Source: an uncultured Acetatifactor sp. (GTDB lineage: Bacteria > Bacillota > Clostridia > Lachnospirales > Lachnospiraceae). Taken from it: 64,000 nucleotides of DNA. Under the pieces are notes generated by a model that was not told where the DNA came from, ran no database searches, and saw nothing but the letters and a program-made list of their open reading frames with translations. Shown piece after piece: positions 45,962-54,695 of this stretch (positions are counted from its first letter, which is position 1; each line of letters starts with the position of its first letter). The stretch lies in assembly GCA_910584375.1 (NCBI GenBank), contig CAJUAH010000012.1, forward strand, positions 1 through 64,000, in the 5' to 3' direction. The translations under genes and the position numbers were made by a program.

Positions 45962-46081
45962 ATGGGTAAAACTTTTGCAGAAATGGAAGATATGTACAAA
46001 GAAGTTGTTAAAAGATTTTGTAAGATTGAGTTGCAGGAGTGGAAAGCAGAAGGTTATTTTGCAGAATTGTTAAGTGAGTAA
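45962..46081 (+). CDS. Small 39-residue protein of unknown function
   Basis: A strong AGGAGGT site seven or eight bases before ATG 45962 supports translation. The product (starting MGKTFAEMEDMYKEVV) is an amphipathic, mostly helical, charged peptide without a membrane segment or signal. The region is clearly AT-richer than pseH and pseI on either side. No family was recognised. Confidence 0.5.
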   Translation: MGKTFAEMEDMYKEVVKRFCKIELQEWKAEGYFAELLSE

Positions 46082-46165
46082 TTATATGCAGTAGGAACAC
46101 TTTTCCGAAAAGGGCGATGTTTTATAATCAAATAGATATATTGGGATTGGGGGTTGTATTTTCCC

Positions 46166-46684
46166 ATGATAAAAGATTTATATGAAAATGAGCTTGGCAA
46201 AATGATAGGAACTTTTTATTCGGATATATTTGGCTATGATATAGAGGTATGGTACGATAAAAGCATTCCGCAGGAATATGTAGAAAAAAATATTCAGTAC
46301 CTCAACAATATGGATCATGACTTTTTAAAGACTATATGTATCGCTGTAAAAAGATACTATCAGGGGTACAAACAAATCATGCCGGATTTATGCGATGAAA
46401 TTCCGGAGAATATTTTAACAGATTTTGAGGCGGATCCAACTTCTATTTTGACATATTTGTCTATTGGAACCTATTCACTTGATAGGTGGAATGCAGCAGA
46501 TGAAAACACCCCTATTTTACATTTAAGCGGAGAGTGCGCTTGGTCTGGCGACCAAGGAATAACGATCGCCGCAAGAAAGAATCAATTACTCTATGTGGGG
46601 CCATGGAGAGAAACATTTGGCATATGGAATGACAGCATAAAGCCTGACAGAATATCCGAAATGTTCAACTATGCAAGGAACTAA
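46166..46684 (+). CDS. AT-rich accessory protein of unknown function
   Basis: The 172-residue protein has no signal peptide or membrane segment. A helical N-terminal part contains WYDKSIPQEYVEKN and the C-terminal part LHLSGECAWSGDQG and ITIAARKNQLLYVGPW, a beta-rich layout seen in immunity-type proteins. ATG 46166 was chosen because GGGGG lies upstream; a TTG at 46154 abuts that site. A TATAAT at 46123 may be part of a promoter. Base use is much AT-richer than the neighbours, so it and the 39-residue gene look like a recent insertion between pseH and pseI. Confidence 0.65.
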   Translation: MIKDLYENELGKMIGTFYSDIFGYDIEVWYDKSIPQEYVEKNIQYLNNMDHDFLKTICIAVKRYYQGYKQIMPDLCDEIPENILTDFEADPTSILTYLSIGTYSLDRWNAADENTPILHLSGECAWSGDQGITIAARKNQLLYVGPWRETFGIWNDSIKPDRISEMFNYARN

Positions 46685-46719
46685 GACGCAAGACCGCCCC
46701 ACAGAAAGACGAGGAAACC

Positions 46720-47775
46720 ATGAAAAAACAAATAAAAATCGGAGACCGCCTGATCACCGAAACCTCCCCCACCTTCATCGTAGCGGAAATGTCCGGCAAC
46801 CACAACATGGACTTTGACCGCGCCGTAGAGATCATGAAAGCCGCCAAACAGGCCGGGGCAGACGCCATAAAGATTCAGACCTACACGGCGGACACCATCA
46901 CTTTAGACTGCGATGCCCCCTGTTTTCAGATTACCCAGGGAACCCTGTGGGACGGCGTCACCCTGCACAAACTCTACGAGACTGCCTACACCCCCTGGGA
47001 GTGGCAGCCCAAACTGAAAGAACTGGCCCAGGATATGGGCCTGCTCCTGTTTTCCTCCCCCTTTGACTTCTCCAGCGTGGATTTTCTGGAGGAGATGGAT
47101 GTTCCGGCATACAAAGTCGCGTCCTTTGAGATCACCGATATCCCGCTGATCCGCAAGATCGCCCGCCTGGGCAAACCGGTGATCCTGGCCACAGGCATCG
47201 CCCGCCTGGCGGATATCGAGCTGGCGGTACAGACCTGCCGGGAGGAGGGAAACGAACAGGTGATCCTGCTCAAATGCTGTTCGGCCTACCCCACCCCCTA
47301 CGAGGATGTAAATCTGCGCACGATCCCCAGTATGGCCCAGACCTTTGACTGCCTGACGGGCCTGTCCGACCACACCATGGGTTCGGCGGTGGCCACCGGG
47401 GCGGTGGCCCTGGGGGCAAGGATGGTGGAAAAGCATATGACGCTGCGCCGCAGCGACGGCGGTCCGGACGCCGCTTTCTCCATGGAACCCCAGGAGTTCA
47501 AGGAGATGGTGGACAATATCCGCACCGTGGAAAAGGCGCTGGGGAAAGTGACCTACGACCTGTCGGACAAGCAGACCCGGGAGAGGGAACACAGCCGTTC
47601 CCTGTTCGTGGCCCAGGATATGAAAGCCGGGGACGTGTTTACCCCGGATAATCTGCGTTCTGTGAGACCCGCCGACGGACTGCACACCAAATACTACGAG
47701 CAGCTCCTGGGCAAAAAGATCGCCCGGGACGCCAAAATGGGAACTCCCATGACATGGGATCTGGTTGGAGAATAA
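46720..47775 (+). CDS. pseI: PseI, pseudaminic acid synthase
   Basis: PseI condenses the 6-deoxy sugar released by PseG with phosphoenolpyruvate to give pseudaminic acid. The 351-residue protein has the NeuB-family barrel: FIVAEMSGNHNMDFDRA, IKIQTYTADT, PFDFSSVDFLE, KVASFEITD and LSDHTMG. The C-terminal SAF/antifreeze-like domain contains RSLFVAQDMKAGD and RSVRPADGL. SGNHN and DTITLD favour PseI over NeuB or LegI. It is followed by pseG. Confidence 0.93.
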   Translation: MKKQIKIGDRLITETSPTFIVAEMSGNHNMDFDRAVEIMKAAKQAGADAIKIQTYTADTITLDCDAPCFQITQGTLWDGVTLHKLYETAYTPWEWQPKLKELAQDMGLLLFSSPFDFSSVDFLEEMDVPAYKVASFEITDIPLIRKIARLGKPVILATGIARLADIELAVQTCREEGNEQVILLKCCSAYPTPYEDVNLRTIPSMAQTFDCLTGLSDHTMGSAVATGAVALGARMVEKHMTLRRSDGGPDAAFSMEPQEFKEMVDNIRTVEKALGKVTYDLSDKQTREREHSRSLFVAQDMKAGDVFTPDNLRSVRPADGLHTKYYEQLLGKKIARDAKMGTPMTWDLVGE

Positions 47776-47810
47776 AAAGCCTGGAAACGGTTCGTAAGAG
47801 GAGTGAATCT

Positions 47811-47850
47811 ATAAGAGGGAATAAGATAAGAGGGAATAAATAAGAGGGAA
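47811..47850 (+). repeat. Triplicated ribosome-site-like repeat before pseG
   Basis: ATAAGAGGGAA occurs at 47811, 47826 and 47840, spaced 15 and 14 nt. Each copy contains the Shine-Dalgarno-like AAGAGGG. Only the third is correctly spaced for the GTG start at 47857. Confidence 0.7.
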
Positions 47851-47856
47851 AGCACA

Positions 47857-48912
47857 GTGGACAAGATTACAGCGGCAGAGAAAACTCCAGATATCGTGAT
47901 CCGCGCGGACGGCAATGTCCAGATCGGCGCGGGGCATCTGATGCGTTGCCTGACCGTCGCGGACGAGATTCGGGAGAAGAAACGGGTCGTTTTCTGGTGC
48001 GCGGACGAAAGCGGCGCAGCGCAGGCCCGGGCCCGGGGCTATCAGGCGTTGACGCTGGGAACGGATTACCGCCATATGGCGCAGGAAATCCCCCTGCTGG
48101 AGAAAGCGGCCGGGGGCGGCGGAAAAGTATTTCTGGTGGACAGTTATTATATAGACGCCGATTATCTGCGGGCGCTACAATCTTACGGCAGCGTGTATCT
48201 GCTGGAGGATGTGCCGGGCCACACCTGGCCTGTGGACGGCGTGATTAACTATAACGCCTTTGCCAGGGAGGAGGACTACCGGAGGCTTTATGGGCGGGAA
48301 TCCTCCCCACGGCTGTATATCGGCGCGGCCTATGTGCCTCTGCGCCGTCAGTTCCCCGAGCTGGCCGGGGCAATGCCCCAGGCGGGGCCGATGGAGAAGA
48401 TACTGCTCACCACGGGAGGCGGTGACAGCGGGAACATAGCCGGTAAAATACTGGAGAGACTTGAAGATGTGGACTGTGCCATCCATGTGGTATCCGGTCC
48501 CTATAATCAAAGCGGGGAGTGGCTGGAGCGATATGCGGCTGCCCATCCCCGGATACAGGTACACCGACAGGTGACCGAGATGGCCCGGCTCATGCGGGAA
48601 TGCGATCTGGCGGTCACGGCGGGGGGGACTACAGTTTATGAACTGTGCGCGCTGGGAGTGCCCTTTGTATGTTTTTCCTGTGCGGAGAACCAGGAGGCTT
48701 TGACAGCGTATGTGGGACAGCGGGAGATCGGATGGAATGCCGGGGCATTTCACCGGGATCCGGCGGGAACACTGGAGCGCATCGGCAGTCTGGTACGGCA
48801 GGCTCTGGCGCAGCCTGAAACGCGGCGGCGCATGTCAGCCCGGGCTGAGGCATTGGTGGACGGCCAGGGGGCTAAGAGACTGGCGGCCATATTGGAAACG
48901 GCCGGGAATTAG
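47857..48912 (+). CDS. pseG: PseG, UDP-sugar hydrolase of the pseudaminic pathway
   Basis: PseG removes UDP from the diacylated sugar nucleotide to free the substrate of PseI. The 351-residue protein has a GT-B-like fold with RADGNVQIGAGHLMRCL near the start, including the catalytic-type histidine of GHxxR, then LTTGGGDSGNIAGK and TAGGTTVYELCALGVP. It is longer than Campylobacter PseG (274), as in some Gram-positive homologues. The GTG start follows AGAGGGAA. It lies directly after pseI. Confidence 0.88.
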   Translation: MDKITAAEKTPDIVIRADGNVQIGAGHLMRCLTVADEIREKKRVVFWCADESGAAQARARGYQALTLGTDYRHMAQEIPLLEKAAGGGGKVFLVDSYYIDADYLRALQSYGSVYLLEDVPGHTWPVDGVINYNAFAREEDYRRLYGRESSPRLYIGAAYVPLRRQFPELAGAMPQAGPMEKILLTTGGGDSGNIAGKILERLEDVDCAIHVVSGPYNQSGEWLERYAAAHPRIQVHRQVTEMARLMRECDLAVTAGGTTVYELCALGVPFVCFSCAENQEALTAYVGQREIGWNAGAFHRDPAGTLERIGSLVRQALAQPETRRRMSARAEALVDGQGAKRLAAILETAGN

Positions 48913-48939
48913 AATCGGCAGTGCAGAGGTGGCAGAAAT

Positions 48940-49803
48940 TTGAAAGCGGAAAGACCGAAAGGCAAAATAAAGGATAAAATTATATATGGAACCTGCGGCG
49001 CTCTTCTGATCCTGGCGATGGCCCCGCTGCTGTTTGCCCACAGGCGGGAGGCGGATACCCAGGCACAGATTTTGTTTCTGGGGGACAGCATCGTGGGCCA
49101 GTACCGGGACGAGACCTCGATCCCCGCTCTGGTGGCGGAGATGCTGGATGTGGAGGTGGCCAACGGCGCTTTCGGCGGCACTACAATGAGCCTGCAAAAC
49201 CGGGATTACCGGGATGCGTACTACTGGGACAGCTTTTCTTTCTCCAGGCTGACCAGAGCCATAGCGGCGCAGGACTTTGGCTTACAGCAGACTGTTCGCA
49301 CCAAGGATTACGTCACAATGAATTTTCGTGACATCGTGGACGAGTTGGACAGACTGGAGCTTTCATCGGTACAGACAGTGGTCATCAGCTACGGAATGAA
49401 CGACTATACCACCGGCAGCCCCATCGGCAGGGAGGACGCCCCTGAGGATCCCTATACCATGGAGGGAGCCATGCGGACGGGCATAGGGTATCTGCGGCAG
49501 AGATATCCGCAGCTGCGGATTATTTTTATCAGTCCCACATACTGCTGGTTCGTCAATACGCTGGGAACCACCAACGAGACCTGCGAGACCAACGACTACG
49601 GGGACGGCTGCCTGGAGGACTATGTGGAGGCACAGCGCCGCGTTGCCCGGGAGTGCGGCGTGGAATTTGTGGATCTGTATCACGATTTTTATCCCCATGA
49701 GCAGTACGGAGACTGGCAGCTGTACACAAACGACGGGATACATCCCAACGAAACCGGGAGACAGAAGATAGCGGAAACCCTGGCGGAATTGCTGCGGGAC
49801 TGA
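48940..49803 (+). CDS. Membrane-anchored SGNH/GDSL hydrolase-like protein
   Basis: A single N-terminal helix (about 15-34) anchors an outside domain of about 250 residues. The SGNH blocks are complete: FLGDSIVGQ, ANGAFGGTTM, YGMNDY and DGIHPNETGRQK. It may act as an acyl esterase or acyltransferase on a surface glycan. The TTG start at 48940 follows GAGGTGG. It is followed by the GtrII-like gene. It resembles the SGNH domain at 27343 in the GDS and HPNE blocks. Confidence 0.82.
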   Translation: MKAERPKGKIKDKIIYGTCGALLILAMAPLLFAHRREADTQAQILFLGDSIVGQYRDETSIPALVAEMLDVEVANGAFGGTTMSLQNRDYRDAYYWDSFSFSRLTRAIAAQDFGLQQTVRTKDYVTMNFRDIVDELDRLELSSVQTVVISYGMNDYTTGSPIGREDAPEDPYTMEGAMRTGIGYLRQRYPQLRIIFISPTYCWFVNTLGTTNETCETNDYGDGCLEDYVEAQRRVARECGVEFVDLYHDFYPHEQYGDWQLYTNDGIHPNETGRQKIAETLAELLRD

Positions 49804-49829
49804 TCTGACAGATGTGTCGGGAGGCAAAT

Positions 49830-51365
49830 TTGAAAAATCCTACGGAAATCTGGAACTGTATAAAAAAATATAGTAAAAAAGAGTGGAAACTGGCTTTTTT
49901 CAGTACTTTCACGCTGGGGCTACTGATACACATGCCCATTATGCTGCGGGACATTCCCAATCATGACGGCCTGGCCAGCATGTATTTTGATCAGAATATG
50001 ATTACCTCCGGCCGGTGGTTCCTGACGGTGGCCTGCGGCGTATCCTCCTACTATACGCTGCCCTGGCTCATCGGGCTGCTGGCGATGCTGTACCTGGGGA
50101 TCGCCTCGGCGCTGCTGACAGAATTTCTTGAGATCAGGCAGGATTGGGCGGTGGTTCTGGTTGGCGGGCTGCTGGCAGCCTTTCCCTCCCTGGCGTCCAC
50201 CTTTGCCTATGTGTTCACGATGGACGGCTATATGCTGGCGGTGCTTTTTGCCGTACTGGCGGTACTGCTCACTAAAAAATACCGGCTGGGTTTTTTGACC
50301 GGCGCCCTGTGCCTGGCCTGCAGCCTGGGCACATACCAGTCTTATCTGCCCTTTGCGGTGCTGCTGAGCCTGTACGGCGTCTATATGATCGCGGCGGCGG
50401 GGGGAGCAACCCGGGAAAAGATCAAAAAAATCCTTCGCTATGTTTGGATGGGCGGGATCGGAGTGGCGGCCTACTATGTGATTCTGCGCCTTTTGCTGCT
50501 TATCCAAGGCAAGGAACTGGCCTCCTACCAGGGGATCAGCGGCATGGGCAGCGCCCCGCAGGCAGGGATCGGCGGCTCTCTCCTGCACATGTACCGGGAT
50601 TTTGTGGCCTTTACCCTAAAGGGCAATGTATTTATGAACAATCTCTTCTCCTGGGGAGCCATGCTCCTGCTTGTTCTGGCCTGCGCGGCGACGCTGCTGT
50701 GCCTGTGCCTGCAAAAAAAATGGTGGAAGAGTATTTGGTTTTTCGCTATAATAGCAGTAACCGCGGCGGGACTTCCCATCGCCATGAACCTGATCCTGGT
50801 CATCTCTCCGGATGTGACCTACCATCTGCTGATGCGCTATCACTGGGTGTTGCTGCCTGTTTTCATGGTGGCCGCCGTCAGCAGACACAGCGAAAAGATC
50901 CCCTGGGCCTCCTGGCTGGCCCTGGTCTGCGGCGGGGTGCTGTTGTTTAATTATGGGGTGACGGATCAGATCGCCTACTCCAACCTACAGAAAAAATACG
51001 AGAAGACTTATGCCTACTGTGTCCGCCTGCTGGACCGCATAGAGCAGACGCCGGGTTACTACCAGGGCATCCCCATCGCTATGATCGGCGTGGTGGGAGA
51101 TCAGCCCTATCCGCCCACAGACCTGACCGGAGACGTGACGGCGGGCATGATCGGCATGGGCGGTGACACCCTGCTCTACACCGGCGCCAACTACCAGGCT
51201 TTCATCCAAAATTACCTGGGGGCAACCCTGAACATCCTCCCCCCGGAGGCCATGGAAGATATGTACTACAGCGAACCCTACCGCGAGATGGGGAGTTTCC
51301 CCGCCTCGGATTCCATCCGCATCATAGACGGCGTCCTATACATCAAGACGGAGAACAAAGAATAG
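49830..51365 (+). CDS. GtrII-like glucosyltransferase membrane protein
   Basis: The 511-residue protein has about eleven hydrophobic helices and a C-terminal outside segment. The N-terminal loop DIPNHDGLASMYFDQNMITSG, followed by RW, matches the GtrII type of O-antigen glucosyltransferases. Such proteins move a glucose-like residue from a polyprenyl carrier onto a glycan outside the cell. The TTG at 49830 follows GGGAGG and mirrors the start of the previous gene; ATG 49812 has no good ribosome site. A GtrB-like synthase gene is next. Confidence 0.78.
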   Translation: MKNPTEIWNCIKKYSKKEWKLAFFSTFTLGLLIHMPIMLRDIPNHDGLASMYFDQNMITSGRWFLTVACGVSSYYTLPWLIGLLAMLYLGIASALLTEFLEIRQDWAVVLVGGLLAAFPSLASTFAYVFTMDGYMLAVLFAVLAVLLTKKYRLGFLTGALCLACSLGTYQSYLPFAVLLSLYGVYMIAAAGGATREKIKKILRYVWMGGIGVAAYYVILRLLLLIQGKELASYQGISGMGSAPQAGIGGSLLHMYRDFVAFTLKGNVFMNNLFSWGAMLLLVLACAATLLCLCLQKKWWKSIWFFAIIAVTAAGLPIAMNLILVISPDVTYHLLMRYHWVLLPVFMVAAVSRHSEKIPWASWLALVCGGVLLFNYGVTDQIAYSNLQKKYEKTYAYCVRLLDRIEQTPGYYQGIPIAMIGVVGDQPYPPTDLTGDVTAGMIGMGGDTLLYTGANYQAFIQNYLGATLNILPPEAMEDMYYSEPYREMGSFPASDSIRIIDGVLYIKTENKE

Positions 51366-51405
51366 GCGGATCGACCGGATCCGTTTCAGAAAGGAGGGAC
51401 ATACC

Positions 51406-52353
51406 GTGGCTCTGTTATCCATAGTACTCCCCTCATACAACGAAGAACAGAATATCGCCAACACTGCCCAGACATTATCCGCTTTGTTACGGCAGGAGCA
51501 GATAGACTACGAACTGATTTTTGTCAGCGACGGTTCCCGGGACAACACTTACCGTGAGATCCAGAAAGTGTCCGCGCAGGATCCCCGGGTAAAGGGCGTG
51601 CAGTTCTCCCGGAACTTCGGCAAGGAGGCCAGCATCTTCGCGGGCCTGCAGCTGGCGGCGGGAGACGCTGTGATCGTCATGGACTGCGACCTGCAGCACC
51701 CCCCTTCGGTGATTCCGAAGATGTGGAGCCTGTGGAACGCGGGCTACGAAGTGGTGGAGGGCATCAAGACCAATCGTGGCCGGGAGAGCCTTCTGCACAA
51801 ATGCTTTGCGGGCGTGTTTTATCGGATCATGAGCGGCCTGATCAAGATGGATATGAACGCCTCCTCGGATTACAAACTGCTGGATCGCAAAGTGGTGGAC
51901 GTGCTGTTGGAGCTGCCGGAGAAAAATACGTTTTTCCGTGCCCTGACTTTCTGGGCGGGCTTTAAGACCGTCAGCGTGGAGTACGAGGTGCAGGAGCGGG
52001 TCTACGGGGAGAGCAAATGGTCTTTCTTCAGCCTGATGCGCTATGCCATTACCAACGTCACATCTTTCAGCACCCTGCCCTTGCAGCTGGTGACGGTGCT
52101 GGGAGTGGTCTCCATCCTGTTCAGCCTGGCGCTGGCGGTGCAGACCCTGGTGAAATACCTGACGGGCACGGCGGTGGAGGGCTTTACCACCGTGATCCTG
52201 CTGATCCTGATCATCGGCGGGTTCATCATGCTGAGCCTGGGGGTCATCGGTCATTATCTCGCCCGGATCTATGAGGAAGTCAAGGGGCGTCCCCGGTATA
52301 TTATCAGTCAGATGACGGATAATGTGCGTGGGAAGGAGGCGCAGGGCGGATGA
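51406..52353 (+). CDS. GtrB-like polyprenyl-phosphate glycosyltransferase
   Basis: This 315-residue GT2 protein has LSIVLPSYNEEQNI, VSDGSRDNT, QFSRNFGKEASIFAGLQLA and the metal-site motif VMDCDLQHPP, as in GtrB/DPM1-type enzymes. Two C-terminal helices precede GHYLARIYEEVKGRPRYI. It should charge undecaprenyl phosphate with glucose or a similar sugar for the GtrII-like protein before it. GTG 51406 follows AGGAGGG. It overlaps the next gene by four bases. Confidence 0.88.
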   Translation: MALLSIVLPSYNEEQNIANTAQTLSALLRQEQIDYELIFVSDGSRDNTYREIQKVSAQDPRVKGVQFSRNFGKEASIFAGLQLAAGDAVIVMDCDLQHPPSVIPKMWSLWNAGYEVVEGIKTNRGRESLLHKCFAGVFYRIMSGLIKMDMNASSDYKLLDRKVVDVLLELPEKNTFFRALTFWAGFKTVSVEYEVQERVYGESKWSFFSLMRYAITNVTSFSTLPLQLVTVLGVVSILFSLALAVQTLVKYLTGTAVEGFTTVILLILIIGGFIMLSLGVIGHYLARIYEEVKGRPRYIISQMTDNVRGKEAQGG

Positions 52354-53435
52354 AAAAAAGGATTGTGAGCATGGAACTGCTGCGGATCCTGGCTATGATG
52401 ATGGTGGTGATGCTGCACTATCTGTCCAAGGGGGAACTGCTCACCTCCCTGACAGAGGACTTTGACACCGGTTCCTATATCGCATGGCTTTTGGAGTCCT
52501 TCTCCATTGTGGCAGTGAACGTATATATGCTGATCAGCGGATACTTTCTGGTGGAGTCGGGGTTTAAGATGCGGCGGCTGGCGGAGTTGATCTGCCAGGT
52601 ACTGTTCTACAGTCTGCTGATCCCGCCCATTCTGATGGCCGTGGGGGTGCTGCGCGGAGACGGACAGTCCGCTCCGATCACCGTGTACCGGCTGCTGCAA
52701 TATATATTCCCAAGCCTGATGGGGCATTACTGGTTTATCACGGCCTATCTGGTCATGTACCTGCTCCTGCCGGTGCTGGCGGCGGGGGCGAAGGCGCTGA
52801 GCCGGACGCAGCTGCGCAACACGATCCTGCTGTTGCTGCTCTTTTTCTCCGTGAGCAAATCCGTGCTGCCCGTGCGGCTGGAAACGGATGCGCAGGGATA
52901 CGATGGACTGTGGTTTGTCTGTGTGTTCCTGGTGGCAGCCTATATGCGTCTGTACGGGATCCCTTTTTTGCAAAGGGGCAAAAGGGCGGCGCTGTGCTAT
53001 CTGGGCGGCTGCGCGCTAATCTACGGGCTGACCATGGGCGTGAGGCTGTTTTACCTGCGCACAGGAAGGTTGGATAATTTTATCCATGCGCCCTATGACT
53101 ATAACCATATATTGAATCTGTTTGCGGCGGTCTCCCTGTTTTATGCTTTTTTAAGCCTGAAACTGTCGGGGGACAGTCTTCCCGGCAGAGTGATCCTGCG
53201 GGTGGCGCCCTATACCCTGGGCGTGTATCTGCTGCATGAGCATGTGGAACTGCGTACGCTCTGGCCCCACTGGCTGGGAGCTGACGCCCAGTACAGTCCC
53301 TGGATGCTGGCTCCCCGGGCGGTGGGCTGTGTGCTGGCAGTGTTTATTGTGGGCATTCTGGTGGACATGGCGCGGGGAGCGCTGTTTCGCGGGATTGAAA
53401 AGCTTGGCGTGAAGTTGCTGCGAAAGCGGGAGTGA
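52350..53435 (+). CDS. Acyltransferase family 3 membrane protein
   Basis: The 361-residue protein has about ten hydrophobic helices and the family start SMELLRILAMMMVVMLHYLS, with the catalytic-type histidine H23. YMLISGYFL and GHYWFITAYLVMYLL also fit the OafA/WecH group. It probably O-acetylates a surface glycan or a lipid-linked intermediate. The ATGA overlap with the GtrB-like gene shows coupled translation. Confidence 0.85.
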   Translation: MKKRIVSMELLRILAMMMVVMLHYLSKGELLTSLTEDFDTGSYIAWLLESFSIVAVNVYMLISGYFLVESGFKMRRLAELICQVLFYSLLIPPILMAVGVLRGDGQSAPITVYRLLQYIFPSLMGHYWFITAYLVMYLLLPVLAAGAKALSRTQLRNTILLLLLFFSVSKSVLPVRLETDAQGYDGLWFVCVFLVAAYMRLYGIPFLQRGKRAALCYLGGCALIYGLTMGVRLFYLRTGRLDNFIHAPYDYNHILNLFAAVSLFYAFLSLKLSGDSLPGRVILRVAPYTLGVYLLHEHVELRTLWPHWLGADAQYSPWMLAPRAVGCVLAVFIVGILVDMARGALFRGIEKLGVKLLRKRE

Positions 53436-53497
53436 ATGTTTAGAGTGAAGTTGCTCCGAAGGCAAGATGGAAAATATCGGAGTGAAATTGATGCGAA
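53409..53497 (+). repeat. Three degenerate copies of a 16-nt motif at a gene end
   Basis: GTGAAGTTGCTGCGAA at 53409-53424 (inside the acyltransferase gene end) recurs with one change at 53445-53460 and with two at 53482-53497. The spacing is 36 and 37 nt. It looks like duplication of the gene's 3' end. Confidence 0.6.
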
Positions 53498-53521
53498 AAG
53501 AGCGGGAGCAGGAGGAGAAAA

Positions 53522-54652
53522 ATGATTACGTTTAATGTGCCGCCCTACACGGGCAAAGAGATGGAATATATAAGGGAATGCGTGGAGAATCAAAAGATCT
53601 GCGGCGACGGCCCCTATACCAAAAAGTGCAACGAGTGGATCGAGGGCAGGACGGGAACCACAAAATGTCTGCTCACCACCTCCTGTACCCACGCCACGGA
53701 GATGGCGGCCCTGCTCATCGGGGTAGGGGAGGGGGACGAGGTCATCATGCCCTCCTACACCTTTGTGTCCACGGCGGACGCTTTCGTGCTGCGGGGAGCG
53801 ACCCCGGTGTTTGTGGATATCCGGCCGGACACCATGAACATAGACGAAAATCTGATCGAGGCGGCCATCACGGACAGGACCCGGGCCATCGTCCCCGTGC
53901 ATTATGCCGGCGTCTCCTGCGAGATGGATAAGATCATGGAACTGGCGGAAAAATATCATCTGGCGGTGATCGAGGACGCGGCCCAGGGCATCATGTCCAC
54001 CTATAAGGGCAAGGCGCTGGGCACATTTGGAGAGTACGGGTGTTTCAGCTTTCATGAGACCAAGAATTTCAGTATGGGCGAGGGCGGCGCGCTGCTGATC
54101 CGGGACGCGGAGAATATCGAGGACGCCGAGATCATCCGGGAAAAGGGAACCAACCGCAGCAAGTATTACAGGGGCCAGATCGACAAATACACCTGGATCA
54201 ACTACGGTTCCTCCTATCTGCCCAGCGATATGAACGCCGCCTATCTGTACGCCCAGCTGGAGATGGCGGAAGAGATCACGGCGGCCCGTATGGCCTGCTG
54301 GGACAGATATTACGAAAACCTGTATCCTCTGGCGCAGACCGGGAAGATCGAGCTGCCGGCGGTGCCGGAGGGATGTGTCCATAACGCCCATATGTTTTAT
54401 ATCAAGGCGGCGGACATGGAGGAGAGGACGGCGCTGATCGACTATCTGAAAGAGCGGGGCGTACACAGCGTGTTCCACTATATCCCGCTGCACACTGCGC
54501 CTGCGGGACTGAAATACAGCCGGTTCCACGGCGAGGACAAGTATACCACCCGGGAGAGCGAACGCCTGCTGCGGCTCCCCATGTTCTACCGGCTGACTCT
54601 GGAACAGGTGGACGGGATCTGCGGACATGTGAAGAGCTTTTATGGGAAGTGA
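53522..54652 (+). CDS. wecE: WecE/RffA-like dTDP-4-keto-6-deoxyglucose aminotransferase
   Basis: This DegT-family PLP enzyme makes dTDP-4-amino-4,6-dideoxygalactose. The 376-residue protein begins FNVPPYTGKEMEYI and has ICGDGPYTKKC, TTSCTHATEMAALL, MPSYTFVSTADAFVLRGA and the PLP lysine K181 in FHETKNFSMGEGGA. The match to WecE is strong throughout. The dTDP-sugar-forming enzymes (RmlA, RmlB) are not in the window. The product is a second amino sugar for the glycan, separate from the pseudaminic route. Confidence 0.9.
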   Translation: MITFNVPPYTGKEMEYIRECVENQKICGDGPYTKKCNEWIEGRTGTTKCLLTTSCTHATEMAALLIGVGEGDEVIMPSYTFVSTADAFVLRGATPVFVDIRPDTMNIDENLIEAAITDRTRAIVPVHYAGVSCEMDKIMELAEKYHLAVIEDAAQGIMSTYKGKALGTFGEYGCFSFHETKNFSMGEGGALLIRDAENIEDAEIIREKGTNRSKYYRGQIDKYTWINYGSSYLPSDMNAAYLYAQLEMAEEITAARMACWDRYYENLYPLAQTGKIELPAVPEGCVHNAHMFYIKAADMEERTALIDYLKERGVHSVFHYIPLHTAPAGLKYSRFHGEDKYTTRESERLLRLPMFYRLTLEQVDGICGHVKSFYGK

Positions 54653-54695
54653 GCAGACTGGAAACAGGACTCGGCGCGGACGGAGAGGTAAATAG

